Shown here piece by piece: positions 44,025-56,167 of a stretch of 64,000 nucleotides of DNA (positions are counted from its first letter, which is position 1; each line of letters opens with the position of its first letter). Source of the DNA: Oidiodendron maius Zn (taxonomy: Eukaryota > Ascomycota > Leotiomycetes > Myxotrichaceae); NCBI GenBank assembly GCA_000827325.1, contig KN832870.1, positions 4,898,001-4,962,000 on the forward strand, given 5' to 3'. A program made the translations under genes and the position numbers. The notes beneath the pieces are model-generated. The model ran no database searches, had not been told where the DNA came from, and saw only the letters and a list, made by a program, of their open reading frames with translations.

Positions 44025-45832
44025 CTACTCGTTTCTCTCTTCTAGATCCTTGAGCTTCTCCTCGTGTCGCAAACGGTATACATAGTGGATACTCCACAAA
44101 CTGACGGCGAGACCGACTAGACACGCCACGACAGTGACAACATATGCGCTTCTGTAGCAGGCTAATCCTTCGGTACACTCCCTCTCACCCTCACCTTTTA
44201 CAATAGAATGATGGTCGTAGATCATGCCGTAAAACAGGTTGAATACATTTCCGCTTATAACGGGAGACAGTGTCATGCATCCCCAGTTGGTGCTTAGTCC
44301 GTGGATGCCAAAAGCTTCGGCGACGAGGGAGGGAAAGCAGCCAAAGAGGAAGCCGTAGCCGATGCCCGTCAAGCCGGAAACAAATGATAAGTAGTGGGGG
44401 TTTTGAATGGAGAGTGCTAGGACTTGGGCGACGAGGAAGACTAGTGCAGCGACCGTTAAGCACCAGAGTCGAGAGGCTTTCAGTACTTTGACCAGAAAGT
44501 CGGAGCCCAGACCTAGAACAAACAAGTTAGTATAGGTGCATCATGGTTGGATGGAAACCAACACTTACCGCTGGCAAGGCGGCCAAGAAAGCTGCAGACA
44601 GAGAGGATGGAGACGTGCATTGCTTGGCGTTTGTTGATAAAATCTTCTGATACTGAGTCGTCATAGTGTCTCCACAGTGCGGTGGCATCATTGCCAATAT
44701 TACTATTCCAGATATTAATCCTCGCCATAGGCTTTTAGTTGTGGATAACGTACTTAATCGTCATTAATCCGATTCCGGTCAATATCCCCATAAGAGCAAA
44801 AAGCTGCCAGAACTCGACTAAGTGCAACATTTGCAAACCACGAATATCTATACGATGGGCACGGTCCTTAACATTGTTTTCTGCAATGATAGCCACAGAT
44901 GATGCTGCTGATCTAGACATCAAGGAGGAGGTCTCGTCTGTTTGGGACATCACGCCGCCAGGTGCCTCGGCTCCTGATTCGTCTTGGCCCAAGGCTCCAT
45001 CTTGCTCGGGATGTGGAACTGTAGAGGAGCTCATACCTGGTTCTTCTGGATGTGCCCTATCTGCACGATATTTACTCTCCTCCGACCTGGTCCTATGAAG
45101 GAGCTGTGATTCAGCAAAGGCCGGGTCCCGTGACGGCACAGACGAATAATGTTGGGGTGGTAAAACCCGCAGAAAGAACAGAGGGATCAAGACCAGACCC
45201 ATTGTCCCGCAGGCCAACAGCATTAGGAAGTCGCCCGTGGATCCCGGATACACAAACTGCGCGAACATGGAGAAGAAGAAGGCGCTGAGTCCAAAGGCAG
45301 CCAGAGGGACGCCAGTAGCGGTTCCCCGATGGCGGGGCCAGTTAAGCGCAGATGTCTTAATAGCAGCCGCGAAGGCCGCGCAACCTCCGAGCCCTGTGAA
45401 ATAGGAGTATATGCATAGCAATACCATCGACCCTGACCCCTTATCATATGCCTGATGTAGAGGAAAGTAGCCTGCGGCTAGGAGTATGCCACCAAGAATG
45501 GCCGCAAGTCGTGGACCCTTAGCATCCACTAGCACTCCGACCGGTATCCCTAACGAGTACATTCCCAAATTGCCCGAAGCTCCCTGGAACGGTTAGTATG
45601 TAGTTTAGAGATGACTAGCTAGACAATCTCACTATTAGATTCTGTTGCGTCGATGAGAGCCGCAGCTTCTCCGCAAATTGAGGACCCCATGCCGAGTAGA
45701 CATACTGTTCTTGTTAGCAATGTTTCTTATCTGAAGACAGGATGTACATACATTGGTCCCGCAGGCAAGTGATATCAACGTCGCCGCAATGCTTGATACC
45801 CACCTGGCCGTCTGGATGGATGTCTCAGGCAT
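44025..45832 (-). CDS. MFS transporter, nodulin-like/monocarboxylate-type
   Basis: Five exons: 45832-45752, 45704-45633, 45583-44754, 44702-44569, 44512-44025 (534 aa). A 12-helix major facilitator. Helix 1 is VSSIAATLISLACGTN, then YVYSAWGPQFAEKLRLSS and the loop GIPVGVLVDAKGPR. A long acidic Ser-rich cytosolic loop follows helix 6 (about 195-265), and GLMTINNIGNDATALW opens the second half. This layout fits the nodulin-like/Mch1 and YMR155W-type fungal carriers, whose substrates are mostly unknown. The third donor (GTACGT, 44753) was chosen because it rebuilds the NNIGND motif. Divergent from the Tms1 gene with 376 bp between starts. Confidence 0.8.
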
Positions 45833-46208
45833 AGCTTGGAGGGCAGTCGTCTGATCTTCAGATAAGGGGCTATCGCCTCTTGGTCATTCTGACAAGTAAG
45901 AGACCAATTAGATATCTAGAAGTTTCTCGCGTCTTATTTGAACGGATAAGTAGAATGTTGAGAGTTGTCGATTATAAGGATGGGGGTTGTTGATGCGAAA
46001 CAGCGTTATCGCAATATTACCTACGGGAGAGCGTAGATGCCGTATATGTATTATAGCCGCGCCCCATAGCCGCGCGGACATATCCGTCATCCTCCTCCTC
46101 TCATCCACCTTGCTCCAGCATAAACCGCCAGACTGTCCCAACATCTGGATCAAAATAGTGATCAACGTACCTACACCCATATACCATTCTGCCAACTGAG
46201 GCGCCAAT
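45833..46208. promoter_or_regulatory. divergent promoter, MFS carrier / Tms1
   Basis: 376 bp between divergent starts. No coding feature; it must serve both genes. No known motif named. Confidence 0.45.
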
Positions 46209-47762
46209 ATGGGTGCCTTACTCTCAATCCCGATGATGGCTGTGCCAACTATGGGCACCGTACGTCATGCGCTCGGCATCCGGCCTCTACCTCGAAGCGT
46301 CACTAACGTCTCCCCAGGTCCTCTCCTTTGCAGCAAGCTGTTGCGGTGCAGCTACCTGCACTGCGGTATGTAGTGCTTGTGGTAAATGTGGGAACAGGTT
46401 TGTGCGGTCCTCTTACAGTCTCATTTCATTCCTAAAAGAGTGCATAGTGTTGCCACGCGTATCGCATACGCCCTTATCCTCCTGGTAAATTCCATATTAT
46501 CATGGATTATGCTCACACCATGGGCAATCCAAAAATTACAACATTTGACACTCGACTATATGAAAATAAGCTGTCCAGAGGGAGAGTGTTATGGATGGGT
46601 TGCCGTTCATCGGATCAACTTTGCGCTCGGCATCTTCCATGTAATAATGGCCGTCCTGCTCCTCGGCGTTAATTCGTCAAAGAATCCCCGCGCCGGCATT
46701 CAGAACGGGTACTGGGGCCCGAAGGTTTTTGCATGGCTGGCATTGATTGTGGTGTCATTTCTAATTCCGGATGGATTCTTCATGATTTGGGGCAACTATA
46801 TCGCATTCACAGGAGCCACCCTCTTCCTTCTCTTGGGCTTGATATTGCTAGTCGATCTTGCACATACGTGGGCTGAGTACTGCTTGGACCAGATTGATAC
46901 ATACGAATCTAATGTCTGGCGGGGAGTACTTATTGGATCAACCTTGGGGATGTACGCCGCGTCAATTGCTATGACCATTGTTCAGTACATATTCTTCGCC
47001 GGCAGTGGATGCTCGATGAACCAAGCTGCCATTACAATTAACCTGTTGCTATTTTTAATAGTTTCGTTCATATCCGTCCACCCAACCATCCAGGAATACA
47101 ACCCCAAAGCCGGTTTGGCGCAGTCGGCTATGGTCGCGGTCTACTGCACTTATCTCACGATGTCTGCCGTTTCAATGGAGCCTGATGATAACAACTGCAA
47201 CCCCCTTATCCGAGGAGCTCAAGGCACGCGTACGACAACTACTATTATTGGTGCTATTGTGACCATGCTCACAGTCGCATATACTACTACTAGAGCTGCA
47301 ACGCAAGGAGTTGCTCTTGGGGCCAAAAATAATAGTGTCAGGCTTCCTGATGATGACGAGCATGACCTCGTCACCCAGCAACCAGATAGCAGCCGCCGTG
47401 AAATGCGAGCTGCAGCTCTCCGCCAAGCTGTCGAGGAAGGAAGTCTCCCAGCTGATGCTCTCCTCGATGACGACGACGAGAGTGATAGCGGAAATACAGC
47501 CAGGGACGACGAGAGAACCTCCACTCAATACTCCTATGCCTTGTTCCACATTATCTTCTTCCTCGCAACAACCTGGGTTGCAACTCTCCTGACGATGAGA
47601 TTTGAGTCCGAGAGGAACGACGAGGTCCAGGACTTTGAACCCGTAGGAAGGACTTATTGGGCTAGCTGGGTCAAGATCATTAGCTCTTGGATCTGCTATG
47701 CAATCTACATCTGGACGCTCGTAGCGCCTATTGTTTTGCCGGACAGATTTGATGTTTCATAG
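46209..47762 (+). CDS. tms1: Tms1/SERINC-family membrane protein
   Basis: Three exons: 46209-46259, 46318-46397, 46448-47762 (481 aa). It starts MGALLSIPMMAVPTMG and has the family's Cys-rich block AASCCGAATCTAVCSACGK. Conserved stretches follow: VATRIAYALILLVNSILSWI, GECYGWVAVHRINFALGIFH, NGYWGPKVFAWL, FLIPDGFF, and near the end YSYALFHIIFFLATTWVATL. About ten membrane helices, with one acidic loop (LLDDDDESDSGNT). SERINC proteins were proposed to aid serine use in membrane-lipid synthesis and are now known as lipid scramblase-like proteins. Yeast Tms1 is vacuolar. The second donor is GTTTGT; only this join restores GNSVATRIA. Confidence 0.93.
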
Positions 47763-48023
47763 GTTTCTGGGGGCTAGGAGTCTAGTCCGCTTTGTATATA
47801 TTATGGCATTGGTGGTGGAGTCCGGTTTTATTCGCGTCGTTAATATATGATTCACAATTTTTACAGCAGCTTTTCAACAAGATTCATGATGTGAAGCCTC
47901 AATTCCACTCTCATACAGGAAGAAGATTAGGCTCCTATAGACGAGTATGCTATTAACGTACACGACTTTACAGAATGTCAATTACTAAAGCTATTACAAG
48001 AGGCAATTTCCTCCATCGCTGAT

Positions 48024-50875
48024 TTATTGTGCCTCGTACTTTCCAGCTACAAGTTTTTTGCTTGCCTCAATAGCAACCCAGTTGTTACTTGCGGGCGACA
48101 CCGAGTCATCCGCGAATGGGTCCACGCTCTCCTGGTTCTCCTTTCCCTTTCCAGCTTCTAATCTTGATAGATCAATCCTGCTGGGCAGTAGGTGGTCCGC
48201 TGCGCTCAGCACTTCCCATTTCGCCTCCACGTGTCCTGGCTCCGGCACCGATCCTGGAGCTCCAACGAATCTGCAAATGACCTTGTGCCATTCGTGCGAG
48301 AGAGTCAGGTCGCCCAACCTCCAGTAGACGAGGGATTTATCCTTGAGGTGCGTGCCTGTTGGCTTTGTTTGGCAGCCGGTAGCTATCGCGCCGCCATATG
48401 CTGCTATAATAACAAGATTATGGAATAATACTGGCTCTGAGCTGTAAATTGAGTTTAGAGAATATTCGATGACGAGGGCCAGCTTATCGCCCTGTACCTT
48501 CCACGCCGGCTTGAGAAGCAATGGGCTAAGCGCCATTAAGTTTCCGTCGTCGATGTGTACTTTGTATGTAAATGCTACGGCAGACTTAGGGGATATGGAT
48601 GAAACGTCGATGGTATATTCGCCTGGTTTTTCATCTGAGACTGGATGAATAAACATGCGATTTGGCCCAATGGCTTCTAAATTTGGGAAATTGTTGATCT
48701 GAATGGTCAAGTTTGCTGGTGAAAGTCAATATTTAAAATCAGTTTATACAAATGCTAGGAGCCTACCTGGTGTTGCTTCATCAAGTTCATTCTTATTATA
48801 GACTAGAGCTACTTCCCCGTTTATTTTAGCACTTTGTGCTGCACCATTCGTGAATGATGTGGATACAGTCTCGATAATTGAAGCATTTAGGCCAGGTTGG
48901 AACATGTCGGCGTGTTTTACAAGAATATTGTTCGTGAGAGAGTATCCCGAGCGGATCGAGGTAGTATCAGATGTACTAAGCGCAGCATGATGATCACCAG
49001 CTGGTAGTGTTGGCATGGTCGAGGCCCTAGCTACCACATTCCCAGGAGAGGATGGTAGAGGGTTATCAAACATGGGCACATCAAGCGATTGTGGTGCGTA
49101 AATAGTGTTTCGGACATCTCGGCGCCCCCTGAGAGTTCCCAATTTGCGTGTCGGAGTTGCGGCTTGAGAGTATCGCAGAGTATTCGCAACGTTTGACAAT
49201 GCTGCTTGTGCATCTGCGTCCTGCTCTTGAATGGGCTCCTTTCGTATGTCAAGTTTGAATCCAGTTTGATCACTCTCTTGGGCTGCTTCCTGCTGGGCTA
49301 GGGATATGGGATCAGTCGCTGCTGCTGGTATGCTGAACCCTTCAGAGTCCTTGAGGTTCTCTGAGGCAGGTTTTAGGTGAGATGGTGGTGGTCCTAGAGG
49401 GGGTTCCATGCTCGTTGAGTTGGAGGTGACAAAAGGATTGGTTCCATTGGCAGGACGGGCTGTTGGTGTGGTAGGCAATAGATCTGAGCTGAGGCCTGGT
49501 TCTGCGTCCGCACCATTCGCGCCGTTTGCGGGCAGAGGTTTAGCGGGGGATTCGGCCAGGGCGGATAGACGGTTATCATGAGAGGGAGACTCTCGTAAGT
49601 TGCTTGATGAGGCACGAGGAGACGGGTGTGGCCTTCCTTCTCTACTGGGCAAATTGCGGCCAAAGCCAGAAAAAGTCTTTGACGGAGAAGGAACTTGTGC
49701 AAAGCCACCGTGGATACTCTGTCGTCGCCGACCAAGCATAGTGCCAAATCGACTCTTTAACCTCGATTCTATTATACAGTCAGCGAAATCATTCCTTACA
49801 AGCGTGCAAAGACTATGGATGCGCAAAAGCGGCCTTACCTCCAGAATTCTCCTGCCGCGTAGATTGCTCACTCGATCTCTGGCTCATGTTATCCGAATGA
49901 GTCGGGATTGGAGGTGGGCGCAGGCTGGACGGTGCGGGTGCAGAACTTCCGGCATTTGATGTCCCTCTTGCTCGTCGCGAGGGTACAGTCTTCTCGGACG
50001 AATTTGATGCTTGGGACCAGGTACGAATCTCCTGAGCAGTGTCAACTTCCAGCAGTGCAGCCAGAGTTTCCTCAACAGCAACTCTATTCCGCTCAATTTG
50101 ATCCGCCTCGTGAGTCTGGTATTGAGTGAGAACATCGCGGAGGTGGTTCAGGCGGGTCTCGTCCAACGACTGAAGGGTTTCAAATATGAACGGCGCTTGG
50201 GAATCCCACTGTTGCCTAGCATTCTGGAGCTGGGACATAGCAGCTTCGACCTTTTGAGTGCTTGCCTTGCCGCCTTTTTTGCTCAGCTTGTCTGACTTCT
50301 CTTGAGCAGAATCCAGTTCCCTGGCCATGGAAGCTAAGTTGCCCTGTATTGTATTCATCGCCTGCATCTCTCGATTGTTCCCCACAAAATTCCGCAGTGG
50401 TAGTTCGACATCCTTCTCTATGCTATGTGAAAGCGTCGCATGCGACTGAGCTATGGACTCAGTGGAGGTTATTATCTTCTTCCAAGGGTTATCGAACACG
50501 CTGGTTGAATGTCAGTGGTAATTAACAGTAGCCTAGCAGGGCAACTGTACCCCATATCACTCCCAGCTTCTTGCAACGGCTTCCGGACAAGCTTTTTCAG
50601 TCCTGCTACATAGGCATCCTCCACCTTTCGGCGCTCCTACAAAACACGTAAACGACTATCTCCTCACGCGCTGGACCGAGAGCGGCCATACCTGGAGCCA
50701 ATCCGCAATGTCGCTATTGACCTTTCCAATCTTCTTTACGCGGTCATTGAGCTTCGAGACTGCGCTCGCCGGTTGCAAACGTTCCTTCACTTCCGGTCAG
50801 TTGCTTGAGTCAAAACATGCGACAGCTCCCACCCACCAGCATAGCAGGATACTCCTGCCGCGTCAAGGCCTCCAT
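48024..50875 (-). CDS. syp1: endocytic adaptor Syp1 (F-BAR, muHD)
   Basis: Six exons: 50875-50837, 50784-50692, 50636-50551, 50500-49839, 49768-48767, 48715-48024 (857 aa). An N-terminal F-BAR domain (MEALTRQEYPAML to about residue 260, rich in charged coiled-coil helices) bends plasma membrane. A long Ser/Pro-rich central region with basic patches follows. The C-terminal mu-homology domain (about 570-857; PNRMFIHPVSDEKPGEYTID onward) binds cargo and partners. Yeast Syp1 and animal FCHo act at the first stage of clathrin coat assembly and septin organisation. Exon 1 joins to exon 2 at an AAG acceptor (50785-50787). All junctions keep frame. Confidence 0.9.
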
Positions 50876-51309
50876 GATGACAGGGACGGTACGTATAGAA
50901 GATCACAGCGAAAGGAAAGGCCGGCGCATAATATATGCAATTGCAATTCATATATAAGGATCGCGATGTTGTTGATGTGCAGTCGAGGTGTTCGTCGTCG
51001 GCCACTTGCTGACCTAAATCTCCAGGATTCGGAAGAACGGCCGGAAACCCTGCATTCCAGCAATGCACATCGAAATCTCCGCGGGAGCTGGTTCACACCC
51101 CATGAGATATTGATCTTTAAGTGCCGGTGAATTTTTAATCGACGGCCATCTCAAAGACTTTCAGGGATCTGGTATCCGCTCGAGCTGTCTCTTGCCTTCA
51201 GCTGACCTAACTCTGGACCAAGAGTCGATACACAAGCACCTATATGGGGGGAGGCGAATGGGAGAAGCCATTGATCCGAGCCTTGGATATGGACAATTGT
51301 GTATAAGAA
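50876..51309. promoter_or_regulatory. divergent promoter, syp1 / kinase
   Basis: 434 bp between divergent start codons. No coding frame of interest; no named motif. Confidence 0.45.
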
Positions 51310-52712
51310 ATGGCATCTACCTCAAATTGGAGGTCTTCTCTTGGGGCAGTGGATCGCTATGAGAATATAAACAGGCTGTAAGTAGCTATTCAGGTAGCAC
51401 AAAGGCTGCCTTTGAACGCTAATAAGAGAACGTCAGGAGCAAAAGCATTGAAGCCATAGGGCTAAGCTCGACTGGCACGTCTCACAAATCAGCCATTGCT
51501 GCTGAGGCAGAGGCTTACAATACATCTCAATCCAGAGTATGTCGGCTCTTATTCTCGTTGCAACTGCTATTGTGCCCATCACGTGACCACTATTCTCTCT
51601 GGCCATTCTCCCGACTTTCCACCCCACAGATCTCTTAAGTTAATAAATGAAGCTTACTAGCGCGCTAGGAAGAATATGATGCAGCATGTAATACCATTAT
51701 AGATGCAGGCGCCGGCCAAAACCCGTCGAGTGGCGTCCAAGACATCTTTGGCCCCACCATCACCATTGGGCTATTCGAAGAGTGTCACCATATTGCGAGC
51801 GGTTTGGCTTCTGAGGTCTACAGATGCAAGGCGGTGGCCCTGAAAGTAATCACTGAAACACACAACATCGAGCCGCACAACCCAGGCCGAGAGGTGAAGA
51901 TCCTTCAGCAGGTGTCTCATAAAAATGTTATCAAGATCTCAGAGACTTTCAGGGATCAGGAGCGGAGATTGGTCATGGTTTTTCCATTCATGCCGCTCAC
52001 GCTTGCTAAACTCATTGGCTCGGGCTCCATTTCTCTTGAAGCCACGAAGAAGTGTTTCCACGATCTCTTTTCCGCTCTCACATACCTTCACGAACAGGGT
52101 ATAATACACCGGGACATCAAGCCATCCAACCTGCTTCTCGCATCGTCTTCCGGGCCAGCCTATCTCTCTGACTTTGGCACTGCATGGCACCCTGATCTCT
52201 CTAACGATGAGCCGGCTGATCATAAATACCTCGAAGTTGGCACAACCTGTTATCGTGCGCCGGAAACATTGTTTGGGAATAGGTTATACGGCACTAGTCT
52301 GGACATGTGGGCCGCTGGAGTGATGTTAGCAGAGTGTGTCCGAAAGCCTCCAAAAGCGCTTTTTGAGTCACGAGATACCTCAGAAGACGGAAACCAGTTG
52401 GGTCTAATCTTAAGCATATTTAAGACTATTGGTACTCCAACGAAGACAACATGGCCTGAAGCCCTTAACTTCTCAACGCCACCATTTGAATGGTATCAAG
52501 AATTCCCAAGAGAATCGTGGGACAGACTTTTACCGGATGTAGATGAGGTCGCAAAAGATTTAATAAAGAAGCTTGTCCTTTACGAAAGTGGAAACAGACT
52601 GAGAGCTAATGCAGTATGAAATCTAACTTATATATCCTTGAAATTTTAACTGACATGCTACCAGGCTTTGACACATCAATTCTTTACCTCAATGAAAGAA
52701 GCTGAATATTGA
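51310..52712 (+). CDS. CDK-type protein kinase, Csk1-like
   Basis: Four exons: 51310-51377, 51467-51536, 51669-52613, 52665-52712 (376 aa). After a short N-terminus (MASTSNWRSSLGAVDRYENI) comes FGPTITIG, the Gly-loop region IASGLASEVYRC, the ATP-binding VALKV (Lys105), the catalytic HRDIKPSN (Asp195), SDFGTAW (Asp214), and the YRAPE end of the activation loop. All catalytic residues are present. CMGC-type features and EPHNPGREVKIL resemble the Csk1/CDK-activating-kinase-like group of fungi. The first two introns (89 and 132 nt) were found by frame; exon 2 begins after the acceptor GCTAAG. The downstream exon supplies ALTHQFFTSMKEAEY. Exact upstream or downstream partners unknown. Confidence 0.82.
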
Positions 52713-52992
52713 CCTTAGATGGAGTAGCGACAAGCTCAGCTTACTTAAAGTCAATGTAGGAATTATTTCACTTATTAGTAGTAGCCTGGTGATAACATGC
52801 TTTTCTACTGAGGCCTCGTATTGCAGGCGGGCAAATTACTACTCAAAAGTCTGGTGTATGTCAAGTCAACCTTGCCTTAATAATGAAACGCACGACGACA
52901 AGCACCTATACTTGTCTTAGAATTGGTTTATTATTAACCCACTATCCTGATATTTCCTGACTGGTCTCTGGAATAGTGTCCCGAAGGGTTTC

Positions 52993-53618
52993 CTACAAGA
53001 TGCCTGGATGTGCGGGAGGCTCACGCGGTCGATCTTCATCTAGCAATGGCCGCTCCTCGTCTCTAATCTCCGCCTTTCTACTTCTGATTTTCAGAATAAC
53101 TGTATAAACCATACCAAATATAACAGATCCGCTGTATCATATTAGCATACCTCCTGGTCTACATGAACGATTCAGCCTACAAAGCGAAGGCAAACCAAAA
53201 TACAAAATTAAACGCTATTGACGCATGTCTAAGATAGTTCCCAAAAGCCCATAAGAGGTACAATGCTATATATAAGAACTTTGAAATCTAACACCAAAAG
53301 AGATATTGGTCAGCTTGTCGTTGGCGCACAGGTTCGTTTCCGTCACTGTGAAAACCAAGGCAGCCAAGTTAGCGACTTGGAGCAAGATTAAAGCTCTGTT
53401 TTGATCAACTTCTTATTCGTTTTACATCTTTCTGTCATCACCTACATGTCCTCTGGTTGCAGCTGGTGACATGTTTTGAAACCAAAAAATATAAGGCCCC
53501 CGATGAGCAAGTACTCGGCAATGACGACCACGATGATTTGCCAGAGGTAGAGAAATATTATTGCGAGAGGCCACTCATAACCTGACCTCCGCTGCGCCGT
53601 TCCTGTATCTCGAGGCAT
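52993..53618 (-). CDS. small membrane protein, about 130 aa
   Basis: Reconstructed gene of four exons: 53618-53446, 53345-53330, 53287-53223, 53131-52993. Exon 1 holds MPRDTGTAQRRSGYEWPLAI and a long hydrophobic segment (IIFLYLWQIIVVVIAEYLLI). A 16-nt exon adds DGNEP. The third gives ISKFLYIALYLLWAFGNYL. The last gives GSVIFGMVYTVILKI and an acidic, Pro-rich cytosolic tail (RPLLDEDRPREPP). The parts make one frame with three hydrophobic segments, charged tails and sensible phases. Introns are 100, 42 and 91 nt. The 42-nt one has a CTGAC branch site; if it were not spliced, the frame would meet a TAG. No family recognised. Model is hand-built and moderately sure. Confidence 0.5.
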
Positions 53619-54076
53619 AATGGAGATAATTGAAGATATATGATAGGGTGTTGTGAGAGATGGTTCAACTGTTGTCTTATGGAAGGATTGCGAGACCCGT
53701 TGGTCCTTGGCAGGCGGCACATGGAGTGAGAGACCAACTCTTGCGCTTTTAGCGGAGCTACATGCATAAAGCTTTAAACATACTATTCTTACATAGATGA
53801 TATCTTAGCTTTCTAGATATATTCACAACCACAACTACACCTAGTGTATTTGTGGCGTGTTTATTTTACAGTTAGCATTTATCTCTCCTTCTCTGCATGA
53901 AAGATGCCGATACGGTAACAGCAGTGTGCTGCCACATATGTCGATCTTAAAGCCACCGGTCTGGAAGACGTAGTTCCATTAATTTTTAAATTCTCTTTCC
54001 AAGAAAATTAGAGGCAGCAGCTGATACCTTTGCCCGTTGCACCTACCATTTAGGAAGTAAACCTAATCCAAATAAA
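53619..54076. other. intergenic
   Basis: 458 bp without a convincing gene. It holds the promoter of the small membrane-protein gene. Confidence 0.45.
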
Positions 54077-54778
54077 ATGGTGGTTTCGACTCGGAACAAA
54101 TCTCTTCCAAGGTTTTACTACTTCCTGCGCAGATCTAGAAAGTCATCAACAGCATCAACCTACACTTTGAATCAATCGCTGATATTTGGTCCTTGTATGG
54201 GGAGATGTTATCAGACGTATAGTTTGAATAGTGGCATATTTAGATTCATTGTTCACGCCATCCATGCCCCTATCACTACCATTTCACTAACTTCATACCG
54301 AGCACACACATTGGATCCATCCACTTTGTCTCCGGGCACATTCTTCTGCCACCCTGGGTCCATAGTTTCCGGGGGTGGAAACCAGTTGCCATATCTCGCG
54401 AGAGATCCCGATTACGATCTCATAGTATTTGCTCAAGCTCTTAACAGCAATCGAGTTGTGCAAGGGGGTCAGCCACAATACAAGAGGCCTTTGGAGGATA
54501 CCGGTTTCTTCATTAGAGTTATTTCCGCACAACCTCTCAGGAAGCGCACATACATTGCTCAGAAGGAGGTGCAGGACCCATTTTTCTTCGAATATCCAAG
54601 TCAGGTTTCCAGTATGACTTATTTCACTTGCCAATCTGTTCTTCTCGATTGTACGGCTTTCAACTGCATCAGATGTGGCAGAAATTACATGCCTTACTCC
54701 ACATACTCCCCACAGAAAGGGTGTAATGGAGCAAATATGCCTACAAGTAGATCTCATTCACTACTAGGATCATCTTAA
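54077..54778 (+). CDS. doubtful hypothetical protein, 233 aa
   Basis: Single frame with a true ATG at 54077. No known domain. The N-terminus is basic (RFYYFLRRSRKSS). The C-terminal part is Cys-rich (CQSVLLDCTAFNCIRCGRNY). The minus strand is also open over 54293-54757 (154 codons), which weakens both readings. It may be a lineage-specific gene or chance. Confidence 0.3.
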   Translation: MVVSTRNKSLPRFYYFLRRSRKSSTASTYTLNQSLIFGPCMGRCYQTYSLNSGIFRFIVHAIHAPITTISLTSYRAHTLDPSTLSPGTFFCHPGSIVSGGGNQLPYLARDPDYDLIVFAQALNSNRVVQGGQPQYKRPLEDTGFFIRVISAQPLRKRTYIAQKEVQDPFFFEYPSQVSSMTYFTCQSVLLDCTAFNCIRCGRNYMPYSTYSPQKGCNGANMPTSRSHSLLGSS

Positions 54779-55108
54779 ATCGTCTACTGCTACGCTTTGC
54801 AAGATTTGCACCTTCTAAGTATCGATAGGAGGAACAAGAAGTTATTTGGCTACCTCTTGATGTCCTACCTCGAAGTAAGCATGCACATAAGAATTAACAG
54901 TTATGATTCTCTCAAGTTTCTTGGTCTATTACCAGCAGCCCAATGCGCCTCCACTCCGTCATGTATAAAACCTAAACTCTTTCCAATGACCGAAAACAAT
55001 AGATCAAATCAAATATGCTTCCTCGCCTTGCACGACATAGTGGCACCCAAAGGCCAAATACTTGATTAGCCTCGCGACGTTATTCGAACCTTTTGGAGCT
55101 CATAGTGA
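54779..55108. other. intergenic
   Basis: 330 bp, nothing identified. Confidence 0.4.
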
Positions 55109-55884
55109 TCAGAGCGCGCGTTCAGCCGCCTCGAGAGGTTCCTCGGCGAGTTCAGCTGGGGAAATCAGACCCATTGACAGGTCTAGCACCTTGTTGCCAA
55201 ATAACCACTGTTGAGAAAAAATTCGACACTTCTTGTCATAGACGCCGATCCTGGACATGATTCGGCTGGACAGGAGTAGCTAACATGACTACCATAGCCG
55301 ATTGGATTGGATAGCATGACTTACGACGCATCAAGCAGCCTCGTAAATGTGGCTCCGACCGCATTGGAGGCAAAGAGGTAGGTGGAAATATCCGTGCCTC
55401 GCATGACTTGGTTGACTTTAATGATACAGCTCACCGCATTGAATGTCTTTGGAGAGAGGATGATCGCCTCCTTGAGCTCGGGACAAATGCTGGCGACGAA
55501 ATCCTCTATGGACGGCACATGTTCCTCCTCCGAGTTGTGTGGCATGACTGCAGAAGTTCGAAGGCACCTTTTCAGTCCCAGGCAGCAGACCAAGAGCGTG
55601 CCTGGCGGAAGTGGAATGTTCGTTCGATCCACTAACTCCTATCTACATGTTGGACAAAGAGTAAGGAAATAACCGTCTTGTTAAATAAGAATATAGCAGT
55701 ATTTATTCACGAGATTCCTGTTCCTAGAATAATCAAGCAAGCACATAAAATGTCAGCCTATCGACTTACATGCAGGACCCTCGGTTAAGCCCCTTTCATG
55801 AGCCTCTTTTGTCAAATTCTGTAGCAAACTGGAATATTTAAGCACAATATGCGTTGGAGAGATATATGATAGTATTTTCCACAT
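55109..55884 (-). CDS. hypothetical protein, 192 aa
   Basis: Reconstructed three-exon gene: 55884-55770, 55631-55325, 55265-55109. The frame continues through both GTAAGT introns (138 and 59 nt). It begins MWKILSYISPTHIVLKYSSL and includes SIEDFVASICPELKEAIILS, STYLFASNAVGATFTRLL and KKCRIFSQQWLFGNKVLD. It ends in an acidic helix (ISPAELAEEPLEAAERAL). Amphipathic helices suggest a folded protein. No membrane segment is certain and no family is recognised. Upstream coding sequence (toward 55930, GYIVDSYYRA) stays open briefly, so another 5' exon is possible. It lies between the doubtful gene and the transposon. Confidence 0.5.
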
Positions 55885-56158
55885 GGCCCGGTAGTAGCTG
55901 TCTACGATATAGCCAAATAGGTATATTTGCGGTATTTATTTGACCGAGGTGCTAATCGAACCAGAACCTAGGTACCTAACGTCTAGTAAGCGCCCATGAA
56001 AACGTTATAACTAGGTGAGATTAATAAAAGGGAGAATAAATTATTCACATTGAGGGTTAATTACGGCTAGTTTTTATTCCCCAGGTCATAGAAGCCGCAA
56101 TGAAGCCGTTACATCGGTGCACATAAGGTTCTGCAGAATCTGCAATTTTCAGTGGTAT

Positions 56159-56167
56159 TTTATTCAT
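56159..56167. repeat. target-site duplication, left copy
   Basis: TTTATTCAT directly abuts the left end of the Mutator-like element and recurs at 59261-59269. A 9-bp duplication is the hallmark of Mutator-superfamily insertion. Confidence 0.92.

Noticed and set aside
51688-51702. 15-nt GT-AG 'intron' in the kinase gene
   Set aside because: Far too short to be spliced, and reading through gives YDAACNTIIDAG in frame.
53270-53345. TAG as a nonsense mutation or readthrough site in the small membrane gene
   Set aside because: A 42-nt GTGCGC...GTTAG intron with a CTGAC branch site removes the stop in frame, so splicing is the simpler reading.
54293-54757. 154-codon minus-strand frame
   Set aside because: Overlaps a longer + frame with a true ATG; neither has a domain. 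Kept only the + frame, at low confidence.
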